DNA from: Candidatus Kapaibacterium sp.
Lineage (GTDB): Bacteria > Bacteroidota > Ignavibacteria > Kapaibacteriales > NICIL-2
Reading direction: 5' to 3'
Length of the DNA stretch: 64,000 nt
Assembly (NCBI GenBank): GCA_026003495.1
Contig: BPHK01000001.1
Coordinates: forward strand, 1,314,579-1,378,578
Shown piece by piece: positions 52,761 through 61,479 of the stretch; the stretch's first letter is position 1, and every line of letters begins with the position of its first letter. The notes beneath the pieces were generated by a model that saw only the letters and a program-made list of their open reading frames with translations, made no database searches and had not been told where the DNA came from. Position numbers and translations under genes: made by a program.

Positions 52761-53767
52761 TAGAATCCTTCGACGAAAGTCCGACAAAGCTCTTCGAACG
52801 AGATGCCGATGGCTGCTGCTGCCTTTGGCACTAAGCTCGTTTCGGTCATGCCAGGTATCGTATTGACCTCCAGACACCAGGGCTGGTTGTCGTCGTCGAG
52901 ACGAAAGTCCACCCGTGTAATACCGCTGCATCCCAGCACGCGATGTGCTTCGTGCGCCAACGTCGCGATGAACTCAGCAAGCGGTTCATCAAGCTCAGCA
53001 GGGACGATGTAGTCGGTCATGCCAGCGGTGTACTTGTGGGTGTAGTCGTAGTAACCATCACGCGGCACAATCTCAATGATCGGGAGTGGACGGTCCCCGA
53101 TAAGTGCGACCGTCAACTCGCGTCCGGCAATGTATGCTTCGACGAGTGCAGTTCGATCGTATGCCCAAGCCTGCGTGATTGCAGATTCAATGTCGTCAAG
53201 ATTGCCACTTGTCACAATCGAGACTCCAACGGTAGAACCGCCACAGTTGGGCTTGACAACCATCCCGCTGCGAAACTGCTCTCGAAGTTCGCCAAGTAGC
53301 TCGTGGTCAAGCGTTGTGCCGCGCTCGAACGTAACCCAAGCAGGCGTCGGGATACCACGCGCCGCAAAGAGCAGCTTTGCGCGGGCTTTATCCATTGCCA
53401 AGCGGCATGCAAGCGCATTGCTTCCGACGAATGGAATGCCGCACAGTTCTAAAAGTGTCTGCATCACACCATCTTCACCGTATGGCCCGTGCAGCATGTT
53501 GACCGCACAATCACACTCTGCAAGGAGTTGCGAGGTCACACACGCGATGTAACTTTTTGGATCGAATGCTGCAAGCTCCTCTAATGATGGAGCATCAGAA
53601 GGAATGGATGGAAGGTGTTCGATCGCGCCTTCGGCACCCAGTGCAGGATCAACGCACTGGACGTGGTATCCGAGCGACCTGAGCGCTTGCGCGACAGCCC
53701 ACCCACTACGGAAGGAGATGTATCGTTCGGGGGAGATGCCACCGAGTAGAACAACAACCTTTTTCAT
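52760..53767 (-). CDS. ddl: D-alanine-D-alanine ligase
   Basis: A 335-residue ATP-grasp ligase making D-Ala-D-Ala for peptidoglycan. Blocks include the N-terminal VVVLLGGISPERYISFRSG, VNMLHGPYGEDGVMQTLLE, the ATP-grasp strand MVVKPNCGGSTVGVSIV, the EAYIAGRELTVALIG segment and the terminal metal site CLEVNTIPGMTETSLVPKAA. It overlaps UDG upstream by four bases and the kinase by one base downstream. The length is normal. The wall precursor fits the nearby dacB. Confidence 0.94.
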   Translation of the reverse strand: MKKVVVLLGGISPERYISFRSGWAVAQALRSLGYHVQCVDPALGAEGAIEHLPSIPSDAPSLEELAAFDPKSYIACVTSQLLAECDCAVNMLHGPYGEDGVMQTLLELCGIPFVGSNALACRLAMDKARAKLLFAARGIPTPAWVTFERGTTLDHELLGELREQFRSGMVVKPNCGGSTVGVSIVTSGNLDDIESAITQAWAYDRTALVEAYIAGRELTVALIGDRPLPIIEIVPRDGYYDYTHKYTAGMTDYIVPAELDEPLAEFIATLAHEAHRVLGCSGITRVDFRLDDDNQPWCLEVNTIPGMTETSLVPKAAAAIGISFEELCRTFVEGF

Positions 53768-54615
53768 TCAATATGCCCGATTGGTTCAGGAAGCACACCG
53801 CTACGGAGGAATTCGTCGTATGCGCGGCGAAGTTTTTGGACGTCTTCCCAGCTATCACGTTTGAGTTCAGGGTTTCGGAGGAGCGCTGCAGGGTGGTAGG
53901 TTATGAGAAGCCGTGCACCGTAGAAATCGAACCACTCGCCGCGCACGCGGGACATTTTGAGTTTTCTGCCGAGCAGAGTTTCTGCTGCCGTCAGTCCCAA
54001 CGCGACAACAAAAGCAGGCTCGATGAGTGACAGCTGTTTGTAGAGGTATGGCTTACACTGCTCGATCTCGCTTGGCTGAGGGGTGCGATTGTTTGGTGGT
54101 CGGCACTTGAGAATGTTGCATATGTACACGTCCGAGCGTTCCAAATTGATGGCAGCGAGAATTTTCGTGAGCAATTGCCCTGCACGTCCTACAAATGGTT
54201 CGCCTTTGAGGTCTTCGTCAGCGCCTGGAGCTTCCCCAATGAAAACGATGTCAGCCGATGGATTTCCCGTTCCGAACACGAAGTTTGTTCGCATCGTGCC
54301 GAGGGGACATTTCGTGCATGTGTGAATGCACTGGTAGAGTTCATCGAGTGATTGCGTTGCCAGAAAGTCACCCTGCTGTTCGAATATACTTGCCATCGGA
54401 ACAAGTGTTGATACGTCAAGCTGAAGCCGGCGCCTATTGTCTTTCCTAGGTGGCACTTGAGGAACTTCGGATGTATCCATTTCTGCTCTTTGGGCTGGAG
54501 TAGTGTTCTGTGTGTTCTGCGCTGGAATGCAGATTCTCCCACCGAGCAAGAGCTGTAAATGCTCCAGTAGTGCCTGGGCGGTACCAAGCAATTCAGCACG
54601 GCGGTCGTTGCTCAT
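53764..54615 (-). CDS. Type 4 (Fe-S) uracil-DNA glycosylase
   Basis: The 283-residue enzyme removes uracil from DNA. It has the Fe-S cysteines in CIHTCTKCPLG and CNILKCRPPNNRTP, the active loop GEAPGADEDLKGEPFVGRAG and the substrate loop HPAALLRNP. The N-terminal 100 residues form a variable extension with a polar tail. It overlaps the gamma-carbonic anhydrase gene upstream by four bases and ddl downstream by four. The member type is 4 rather than 5 by the GEAPGxxED form; the exact subtype is moderately sure. Confidence 0.9.
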   Translation of the reverse strand: MSNDRRAELLGTAQALLEHLQLLLGGRICIPAQNTQNTTPAQRAEMDTSEVPQVPPRKDNRRRLQLDVSTLVPMASIFEQQGDFLATQSLDELYQCIHTCTKCPLGTMRTNFVFGTGNPSADIVFIGEAPGADEDLKGEPFVGRAGQLLTKILAAINLERSDVYICNILKCRPPNNRTPQPSEIEQCKPYLYKQLSLIEPAFVVALGLTAAETLLGRKLKMSRVRGEWFDFYGARLLITYHPAALLRNPELKRDSWEDVQKLRRAYDEFLRSGVLPEPIGHIE

Positions 54616-55193
54616 CGGCCAGAGTCGGATTCTGTTGACAGCAGTAGCGCGCGATAGTTCTGCGCATATTCGACGTAGTCTGCAGCTATCCGTGGAATAG
54701 CCGCTTGTTCGTCGTCACTGAGTGTGCGGACTACTCGCGCAGGAACACCTGCGACAAGAACACCTGATGGCACCCGGTCTCCTTCCCGCACCACAGCACC
54801 CGCGGCAACGATCGAACCGGATTCAATGACACAACCATCCAGCAGCACTGCTCCCATACCGATGAGTACACGGTCCTGGACAATACAGCCATGCACAATT
54901 GCGCGATGTCCTACTGTCACATCATCACCAATCGAGAGCGAAAATTTTCCGTTTGTTACGTGCAGCATCGAAAGGTCCTGGATGTTCGTCCGCCGACCGA
55001 TCGTAATCGAATGAACATCGCCGCGGATGACACAATTGAACCATACCGATGACTGCTCGCCGATGGCAACATTGCCGACAATTACTGCACCTGCGAGAAC
55101 GACAACACTCGGATCAAGCGCAGGAGTGATGCCGTTGTACGGTAGGATCAATGCGTGGCTGCGGTCGGGCATTGGTGAATGTGCAAGCATCAT
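54612..55193 (-). CDS. Gamma-class carbonic anhydrase-like left-handed beta-helix protein
   Basis: The 193-residue hexapeptide-repeat protein shows repeating turns such as VVLAGAVIVGNVAIGEQSS, IRGDVHSITIGRRTNIQDLS, IGDDVTVGHRAIVHGCIV and VLIGMGAVLLDGCVIE. All three zinc histidines seem present (MLHV, GHRAIVHG). The enzyme would interconvert CO2 and bicarbonate, or be a related acyltransferase-fold protein. It overlaps the UDG gene by four bases. ATG 55193 is followed by a second Met; ATG 55172 (MPDRSHA) is also possible. Promoter elements for the rightward small gene lie just beyond. Confidence 0.86.
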   Translation of the reverse strand: MMLAHSPMPDRSHALILPYNGITPALDPSVVVLAGAVIVGNVAIGEQSSVWFNCVIRGDVHSITIGRRTNIQDLSMLHVTNGKFSLSIGDDVTVGHRAIVHGCIVQDRVLIGMGAVLLDGCVIESGSIVAAGAVVREGDRVPSGVLVAGVPARVVRTLSDDEQAAIPRIAADYVEYAQNYRALLLSTESDSGR

Positions 55194-55227
55194 TCCAAAA
55201 CAAAATTAGTGGCATTGTGCGTGTGTG

Positions 55228-55235
55228 TAATTTTG
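55228..55235 (+). promoter_or_regulatory. Candidate -7 box TAATTTTG for the small membrane protein
   Basis: An exact TAnnTTTG match, 38 bases upstream of the ATG at 55274, with GGAGG between (55262-55266). It supports independent transcription of the small gene. A TTG at 55215 is too close to be the usual -33 element. Confidence 0.45.
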
Positions 55236-55273
55236 TAGCGTACGATACGAAACTCCACTGTGGAGGCACGGAG

Positions 55274-55522
55274 ATGGAGAAAATGCAAGCTCAGCACGGA
55301 AGAAGACGGCGAATCATCGTGGGAATCATCATCGCCTGCGGTGTTACCAATGCTGCTATAGGAGTAGCCTCGCACGGAGGCAACTCATCGAGGGAAGAGT
55401 CTGATGCTGCATCGTTGGTAGAAAAACGAGTCGTACGTGCCGATAGTATCGTCGTTCGAGCATTACGCACGAGCTTCGATCTCATCAAGGAACTCCAGCG
55501 TTTCTTCAATCACGAAGAATGA
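55274..55522 (+). CDS. Small membrane or secreted protein of unknown function
   Basis: An 82-residue open frame that I do not recognise. It has a basic start (MEKMQAQHGRRRR), a hydrophobic helix (IIVGIIIACGVTNAAIGVAS) and a polar C-terminus with SLVEKRVVRADSIVVRALRT. A strong Shine-Dalgarno (TGGAGG, seven bases before the ATG) and a TAATTTTG promoter box support expression. Its last 60 bases are antisense to the folC 3' end. A chance frame is possible, but the RBS, promoter, helix and length all agree. Confidence 0.5.
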   Translation: MEKMQAQHGRRRRIIVGIIIACGVTNAAIGVASHGGNSSREESDAASLVEKRVVRADSIVVRALRTSFDLIKELQRFFNHEE

Positions 55523-56769
55523 CCCAAGGCAAACGGTAGGCATTCCGCTGGCAAGCGCAGCACGAAGTGCTTCCGCAATGCTTGGAAATACGTTTGCAGC
55601 GTACCCCCTATTGCGCGTGGCTACCGCTAGGGTATGTGGATCGCAAGAACGCTCAGTGCGCGGAGCTGCGATGTAGAAGCACGTAGCAATCTTTCCAAGT
55701 TCATCGAGCATAGCAGCGTAATCTTTATCCCGCATCACACCGAAGACCACATTCCAACCCGACGACGGGAACGGCGGCTGCGAAAGCACTTCCACCAGTG
55801 CACGGCAGCCAGCGGGATTATGTGCCACATCAAGTACAAGGAGCGGATCACGCCGAACGACTTCTATGCGCGCACGAATTCCACTATTGCGCTGGACATT
55901 TGCAACGCCGCACCGGATGATTTCCTCTGCCCTCGGGGGAGGTGAATCTGCCCAATAGCAGCGCAGCGCTGCAAGCGCAATTCCAATGTTGCGTATCTGA
56001 TGTTCGCCATGAAACGGTACGAAGAGATTGTCGAACTTCCAATTCCCCACTACCAGTTCGAGGTGCATTCCTTCCAGGGAATGGTCGAGGATACTATACC
56101 GCCACCCGAGCTCGTCGAGGTACGCAATGCTACGAGCGCCCACCTTCCGCAGCACGCGCTTCGAAGATCGGCCGCAGTTCCGTGCCCGTGGCTCCCCGAG
56201 GATGACATCTGCTCCTGCTTTGATGATCCCGGCTTTTTCCTTTGCGATCGCCTCGAGAGTGGAACCGAGCCATTCTTGGTGATCATAGTCAATGCTTGTG
56301 ATGAGTGCAACCCGGGGAGTAACGACGTTCGTTGCGTCAAAGCGGCCGCCTAGGCCGCATTCGAGGACGCATTGGTTGATGTGTTCGGTTTGTGAAATTG
56401 TGATAGAGTGCCATAACAGTTGTGATTTCGAAAAACGTCGCGCCTACACTGCTCAGCAATTCCGCTCCACTGTTCTGTACAGCTCTACGATCTCGGCGTC
56501 TGCTGATCGGTACCCCATTGATCCGAATTCGCTCGTTGAAGCTGCGGATGTGCGGCGAAGTGTAAAGCCCGACGGTCTCTCCTGCTTCTTGAAGGATAGA
56601 AGCCAGTACACATGCGACGGTCCCTTTCCCGTTTGTGCCTGCAACATGCAAAACGTTGAGTGAATGATGAGGATTGCCCAGATGCTCAAGCATTGCCAAG
56701 CGTTCGTTCCAATCCAGGTTGGATCCCGCGGCGCTGGAGGCTGTAGAGTTTCGTGAGGATTTCTTCCAT
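55463..56769 (-). pseudogene. folC: folC (folylpolyglutamate/dihydrofolate synthase) with four frameshifts
   Basis: Conserved folC sequence runs the whole length, but in pieces: MEEILTKLYSLQRRGIQPGL from ATG 56769; then LAMLEHLGNPHHSLNVLHVA and the P-loop GTNGKGT; then DAEIVELYRTVE; then AELLSSVGATFFEITTVMAL; then NQCVLECGLGGRFDATNVV and IDYDHQEWLG through to the end at 55463. The joins, near 56705, 56501, 56465 and 56399, need single-base insertions or deletions (net +2). The longest remaining frame is the C-terminal 56155-55463. The amino acids on both sides of each lesion remain conserved, so decay is recent, or the sequence has local errors. An active FolC is not made from this sequence. 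Confidence 0.85.
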
Positions 56770-56866
56770 GGTAGCGCAGATGGTGTGTAATGCAAAATTC
56801 CGAATCCTGTGGGCATGAAGCCGCCAGCGAATCCGTCTTTAGCGCGGAAATTTTTCTCCTCGAACA

Positions 56867-57967
56867 ATGAAGCGTAGCGAACGCAGAGTTTTAGTTGGAA
56901 TGAGCGGCGGAGTTGATTCCTCTGCGGTTGCTGCTTTGCTCGTCGAGCAAGGCTACGAAGTCATTGGGATCACGATCAAGACTTACGACTACAGCATCAC
57001 TGGAGGCAATATCGGCAATGAATCCTCCTGCTGCTCGCTCGATGGTATCAATGACGCGCGCAGAGTCGCACTTCAGCTCGGTATTCCGCATTATGTCGTA
57101 GATTTTACCGAGCCATTCAAAGCGCGAGTGATTGACTATTTCACGAGTGAATACATGCATGGACGCACACCGAATCCGTGCGTGCAGTGCAATCGCCATA
57201 TCAAGTGGGGCGAACTCCTCCGAAAAGCAGATGCGCTCGGTGCAGCATACATCGCTACTGGGCACTATGCACGCATTCGGCGTGAGGATACCACCGGGCG
57301 CTACATTCTCTCGCGTGGACGCGACCACCGAAAAGATCAATCGTATGCGCTCTGGGCACTGACCCAAGAACAGCTGGCACGAACACTTTTCCCTCTTGCC
57401 GAATGGACAAAGGAAGAAACACGTGCATATCTTGAAGCGCAGGGCATTGCCGTAGCACACAAGCACGAGTCCTACGAACTCTGCTTTGTGCCTGATAATG
57501 ACTACGCTCGATTCATCGCAGAAACAGTCCCAGAAAGCCGCAATACCGCAGGACCCATCCTCTACGAGGATCGCGTTCTCGGCGAGCACCGCGGCTATCC
57601 ATTCTACACAATCGGTCAACGCCGGGGACTGGGCGTTGCATTCCCTGAGCCACTCTACGTGCTCGACATCCTACCGGAGGAGAATGCAGTTGTCGTTGGC
57701 ACCGAAGACCAGCTCTACCACCGCAAACTCACTGCAGAGGCGGTCAACTGCATCAAGTACCCCGACATCGCAGAGCCAAGGGAATTTCTAGCAAAAATTC
57801 GCTACAAAGACGATGGCGCACCTGCTCGGGGTTGGATAGCAGACGATGGCCTTCTCCACGTCGAATTCAAAACTCCTCGCCGGGCGATCACACCTGGCCA
57901 ATCGGTGGTACTCTACGATGGTGATGATGTCGTCGCTGGTGGAATCATCGCCAGCCGCAGCGCATAA
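56867..57967 (+). CDS. mnmA: tRNA-specific 2-thiouridylase MnmA
   Basis: The 366-residue protein thiolates U34 of tRNA-Lys, Glu and Gln. The PP-loop is GMSGGVDSSAVAALL near residue 11; the first catalytic Cys is in TPNPCVQCNRHIKW, the second in SYELCFVPDNDY. The central domain has TGHYARI and GRDHRKDQSYALWAL; the C-terminal beta-barrel ends at GGIIASRSA. ATG 56867 is preceded by a 97-base divergent gap with the folC start. Complete length and both cysteines make the call firm. Confidence 0.95.
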   Translation: MKRSERRVLVGMSGGVDSSAVAALLVEQGYEVIGITIKTYDYSITGGNIGNESSCCSLDGINDARRVALQLGIPHYVVDFTEPFKARVIDYFTSEYMHGRTPNPCVQCNRHIKWGELLRKADALGAAYIATGHYARIRREDTTGRYILSRGRDHRKDQSYALWALTQEQLARTLFPLAEWTKEETRAYLEAQGIAVAHKHESYELCFVPDNDYARFIAETVPESRNTAGPILYEDRVLGEHRGYPFYTIGQRRGLGVAFPEPLYVLDILPEENAVVVGTEDQLYHRKLTAEAVNCIKYPDIAEPREFLAKIRYKDDGAPARGWIADDGLLHVEFKTPRRAITPGQSVVLYDGDDVVAGGIIASRSA

Positions 57968-57989
57968 AGCATTGCGGGGGCCAGCGTGG

Positions 57990-57997
57990 TACTTTTG
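57990..57997 (+). promoter_or_regulatory. Candidate -7 box TACTTTTG before kbl
   Basis: An exact TAnnTTTG match, 39 bases upstream of the kbl ATG, with a TTG at 57972-57974 spaced 15 bases, the same spacing as at 38060/38078. No terminator follows mnmA. Confidence 0.4.
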
Positions 57998-58036
57998 TAG
58001 CTGACACACGAATGTGCCACTTTTCGCGCGACAGCG

Positions 58037-59239
58037 ATGTTCTCAGCAGCATTCGCAGAATCTCTTCGGGCTGAGCTGGACTCTCTCCGCCAGTCAGGGC
58101 TCTACAAAGATGAGCGGATTATCACATCCCCGCAAGGACCAGAAATACGCGTCGAAGGAATAGACCGCCCCGTCCTCAACTTCTGCGCAAACAATTACCT
58201 CGGCCTTTCTTCGCACCCACGCGTCATCGAAGCTGCCAAAGCAGCGATGGATTCGCATGGCTTTGGAATGTCGAGTGTCCGTTTCATCTGTGGGACCCAG
58301 GACCTTCACAAAAAGCTCGAACGCATAATCGCAGAGTTTTGCAGAACTGACGACAGCATCCTCTATGCTGCATGCTTCGATGCAAATGGCGGTGTCTTTG
58401 AGCCGCTCTTCAATGAAGCCGATGCAATCGTGAGCGATGAACTCAACCACGCCTCGATCATTGATGGGATTCGCCTGTGTAAAGCCAGACGCTATCGCTA
58501 CAAAAGCTGCGACATAACCGATCTCGAAGAGAAGCTCCGTCAAGCACGGACAGATGGCGCCCGAACCATCGTCATCGCAACCGATGCAGTCTTCTCGATG
58601 GATGGCACCATCGCGCCACTCGATCAAATCTGCGATCTTGCTGAACGCTACGAAGCACTTGTAATGGTTGACGAATGCCATTCGATGGGATTCATGGGTG
58701 CTACGGGGAGAGGCGTCGTCGAATACTGCAACGTCACTGGCCGCGTGGACATTATCACCGGCACACTCGGGAAAGCACTTGGAGGCGGCATCGGCGGCTT
58801 TACTACCGGACGAAAAGAGATCATCGAGATGCTCCGCCAACGCTCGCGTCCGTACCTGTTTTCAAACTCACTACCACCGAGTATCGTTGGTGCCAGCATC
58901 GCGGTCTTCGAGCTGCTTTCTTCGACGACGGAACTGCGCGATCGCCTCGAACGCAACACGCAGTACTTCCGTTCGCAGATGGTAGCGCTCGGTTTCGACG
59001 TCAAACCTGGCAACCATCCAATCGTTCCGATTATGCTCTACGACGCAAAGCTCTCTCAAGACTTTGCCCGGAGCATGCTCGAGGAAGGCATCTACGTCGT
59101 TGGATTTTTCTACCCCGTTGTGCCGAAAGGACAGGCACGCATCCGGGTTCAGCTGTCGGCAGCCCACACGCAAGAGCACCTCGACCGCGCTCTCGAAGCA
59201 TTTGCAACGGTTGGGCGTCGCTATGGTGTCATCTCCTAA
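58037..59239 (+). CDS. kbl: 2-amino-3-ketobutyrate CoA ligase (glycine C-acetyltransferase)
   Basis: The PLP enzyme, 400 residues, cleaves 2-amino-3-ketobutyrate with CoA to glycine and acetyl-CoA, the second step of threonine degradation. The PLP lysine is Lys246 in TGTLGKALGGGIGGF; Asp212 in VDECHSMGFM binds the pyridine nitrogen; NFCANNYLGLSSHPRV is the characteristic N-terminal block. The alternative of 8-amino-7-oxononanoate synthase or another alpha-oxoamine synthase is less likely because of the CFDANGGVFEPL and FICGTQDLHKKLE blocks. A threonine dehydrogenase gene is not adjacent. An acyl-CoA dehydrogenase-type gene follows. Confidence 0.94.
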   Translation: MFSAAFAESLRAELDSLRQSGLYKDERIITSPQGPEIRVEGIDRPVLNFCANNYLGLSSHPRVIEAAKAAMDSHGFGMSSVRFICGTQDLHKKLERIIAEFCRTDDSILYAACFDANGGVFEPLFNEADAIVSDELNHASIIDGIRLCKARRYRYKSCDITDLEEKLRQARTDGARTIVIATDAVFSMDGTIAPLDQICDLAERYEALVMVDECHSMGFMGATGRGVVEYCNVTGRVDIITGTLGKALGGGIGGFTTGRKEIIEMLRQRSRPYLFSNSLPPSIVGASIAVFELLSSTTELRDRLERNTQYFRSQMVALGFDVKPGNHPIVPIMLYDAKLSQDFARSMLEEGIYVVGFFYPVVPKGQARIRVQLSAAHTQEHLDRALEAFATVGRRYGVIS

Positions 59240-59275
59240 CACCTCGAGTCGGTGTTTCACATCACTGCATATCGG

Positions 59276-60142
59276 ATGATGGATTCCCAGCACATCGGAA
59301 TTGTCGGCGCTGGTACGATGGGGCGTGGCATTGCGATTGCTTGCCTTGCAAGCGGGTTTCGTGTCACTTTGAGTGACCAGCAAGAATCTGCGTTATCAGC
59401 CGCCAGCAACTTCATCCATGAGCAGCTCGATATTGCGCACTCGAAAGGTAAACTCAGTGCAGAGCAGACGCAGAGTGCCCACACTGCTCTTCGGACTGAT
59501 AGCTCGCTGCACATCCACGCCGACGCAGCAATTGTCATTGAGTCCATCGTCGAGGATCGCGATGCAAAAGCAGCGCTCTTTGCACAGCTGGAGAAGACTG
59601 TCGCGCCCAATGCAATTGTTGCAACCAACACATCCTCAATCTCAATCAATGCGCTTTCGGCATCGCTCGATCATCCAGCGCGATTTCTCGGGATCCACTT
59701 TTTCAATCCCGCGCACATCATGAAACTAGTCGAGATCATCCCTTCGCTGCGCACCGAGAGCACAACAATCGCGCGTGCACTAGAATTTGCAAAGCAGCTC
59801 GGCAAGACACCAATCGTTGTCGAGGATGTCCCAGGTTTCCTGGTCAATCGCGTTGCGCGGAACTACTACGTCGAAGCGCAGCGAATCGCACTGGAACGCG
59901 CAGCCTCGATTGAACAAATTGACCGGCTTATGGAAGCTGCCGGCTTCCGCATGGGGCCGTTTCGGCTGATGGATCTTATCGGCGTTGATACGAACCTGGC
60001 GGTCACCAAATCCATCTACGAGCAGTACTTCTACGAGCCACGCTACCAACCAACACGCCTCCAACAAGCATACGTGGACGCTGGGTTACATGGGCGCAAG
60101 AGCGGTCGTGGCTTCTACTCCTACCGCAGCGATGGACAATGA
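59276..60142 (+). CDS. 3-hydroxyacyl-CoA (3-hydroxybutyryl-CoA) dehydrogenase
   Basis: A 288-residue NAD-dependent enzyme. GIVGAGTMGRGIAIACLASG is the Rossmann motif, ATNTSSISINALSASL and FLGIHFFNPAHIMKLVEI carry the active His, and ETV-like regions continue into the C-terminal helical domain (MGPFRLMDLIGVDTN). It interconverts 3-hydroxyacyl-CoA and 3-ketoacyl-CoA in fatty-acid or butyrate metabolism. Starts at 59276 or 59279 are equally possible. It overlaps the next gene by four bases. Confidence 0.92.
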   Translation: MMDSQHIGIVGAGTMGRGIAIACLASGFRVTLSDQQESALSAASNFIHEQLDIAHSKGKLSAEQTQSAHTALRTDSSLHIHADAAIVIESIVEDRDAKAALFAQLEKTVAPNAIVATNTSSISINALSASLDHPARFLGIHFFNPAHIMKLVEIIPSLRTESTTIARALEFAKQLGKTPIVVEDVPGFLVNRVARNYYVEAQRIALERAASIEQIDRLMEAAGFRMGPFRLMDLIGVDTNLAVTKSIYEQYFYEPRYQPTRLQQAYVDAGLHGRKSGRGFYSYRSDGQ

Positions 60143-61335
60143 CGCTGCAGCAACTTCTCCGACTTGCGTGGAGAATTTTTCGCGGTCGCGCAACACGATT
60201 TCTCTCCATCACACATGGGGTCGCACTTGGAAGTGTCGCGCTTAGCAGTGCTGCATTGCTATTGACACTGGCCGTTCTCGACGGCTTCGAGCAAACGCTC
60301 CAAGAGAAAGTTGCGCTGTTTGTCTCGCATGTGGACGTACGTTTCCTATCCCCTGGTGCCCAACAATCGTCAGAGGTCTGGCGAATGAAACTTGCCCAGC
60401 TTGATCCGTCAATTCGTAATGCAAGCACGTACAGTGAGCTCGAGGCATTGCTCAGCCATCGCGGCAATGTCGAAGCAGCTCTTCTCCACGCGGATGTGCC
60501 AGTAGTTCGCAGTCGGTATCAAGCGCTCAACATCCCAGAGCTCACCGGTGGAACGAGTTGCGCGCTTGGGCGCCCACTTGCAGAACGCCTGGGAGTTCAA
60601 CGCGGCGATACTGTCGTGGTAATTGCATCGAGCGGATCTAGCGGCGCGTTGAGCACACCTGTCATCGGTCGCATCAGAGTTGATGCCATCTATGAAAGCG
60701 GAATGCGGCAATTCGATGAAAGCATCGTACTGGTTACACCGAGCGTTTTGCATCGCCTTCAAAATGGGCTATCCCCAACAGGTATTTCCCTGTGGCTCGA
60801 TGATGCACGGAAGAGCCAGTGGCTTGCGCGGCAGATTGATTCACTCTTCGGCGCGGCGCTCTATGCCCGCTCTTATCGCGATATCCATCCTGCGATGTTC
60901 ACGTGGATTGCGATGCAAAAACGTCCCATACCAATTATCGTTGGAATTTTGAGCGTCGTCGCAGCATTCAACATTCTAACGCTACTTTTCGTCGCACTAG
61001 TTGAACGCCGTTCGACGTTGGCAACGTTAAGGATGCTGGGACTTCAGCGCAAGCACCTGCTTACAATGGTTGTCGGATACGGTCTTGCAGTTGCCATTGC
61101 CGGCTACGCCATCGGTGTTGCTATAGCAACTGGATTTGCAAGTGCACAACGGACGATCGGGTTAGTACGGCTCGATGCTGCAGTGTACTTCATTGACCGA
61201 CTGCCGGTGGAGTTTCTCTGGTGGCACTTCGCTGCTGTTGGCGCTGCAGTCGCACTGCTCACGCTCGGTGTACTGGTCCTGCCGGTTCTGGCTGCGATGC
61301 GCATCAGCCCGTTGGCAATTATTCGCATCCGCTAA
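60139..61335 (+). CDS. LolC/LolE-type lipoprotein-releasing permease (FtsX-like)
   Basis: A 398-residue membrane protein with one N-terminal helix (RFLSITHGVALGSVALSSAALLLTL), a periplasmic MacB_PCD-like domain (about 50-260) and three C-terminal helices (NILTLLFVALVERRSTLATL, MVVGYGLAVAIAGYAIGVAI, WHFAAVGAAVALLTLGVLVL), the FtsX topology. LTLLFVALVERRSTLATLRML is the LolC/E-like signature of the cytoplasmic loop. It probably exports lipoproteins to the outer membrane together with an ATPase encoded elsewhere. It is coupled to the dehydrogenase upstream; MacB-like transporters are an alternative. Confidence 0.8.
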   Translation: MTLQQLLRLAWRIFRGRATRFLSITHGVALGSVALSSAALLLTLAVLDGFEQTLQEKVALFVSHVDVRFLSPGAQQSSEVWRMKLAQLDPSIRNASTYSELEALLSHRGNVEAALLHADVPVVRSRYQALNIPELTGGTSCALGRPLAERLGVQRGDTVVVIASSGSSGALSTPVIGRIRVDAIYESGMRQFDESIVLVTPSVLHRLQNGLSPTGISLWLDDARKSQWLARQIDSLFGAALYARSYRDIHPAMFTWIAMQKRPIPIIVGILSVVAAFNILTLLFVALVERRSTLATLRMLGLQRKHLLTMVVGYGLAVAIAGYAIGVAIATGFASAQRTIGLVRLDAAVYFIDRLPVEFLWWHFAAVGAAVALLTLGVLVLPVLAAMRISPLAIIRIR

Positions 61336-61340
61336 CTATC

Positions 61341-61433
61341 CCTGCACCAATGGTGCAGGAGGGCTGGAGCAGGCGTTCATTGCAGTGGTATTTTGGCGTT
61401 CGATGCAGACTGCACGCATCCTGCATGTGCAGG
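61341..61433 (+). promoter_or_regulatory. Paired CCTGCA...TGCAGG palindromes upstream of the aldolase gene
   Basis: CCTGCACCA-A-TGGTGCAGG (61341-61359) is a perfect 9-base inverted repeat; CCTGCA-TG-TGCAGG (61420-61433) is a second. TGCA occurs about eight times between 61343 and 61438. A possible -7 box TATTTTGG (61389, one mismatch) lies between them, and the aldolase ATG is at 61480. The layout resembles operators flanking a promoter. No T tract follows either palindrome. Confidence 0.35.
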
Positions 61434-61479
61434 GTGCATAATAGTATCGGAATGTTTCACCATCTACAGTCAATCCCGC

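Noticed and set aside
61341-61359. Perfect palindrome read as an intrinsic terminator after the LolE-like gene
   Set aside because: The spacer is one base and no T tract follows; regulatory sites fit better.
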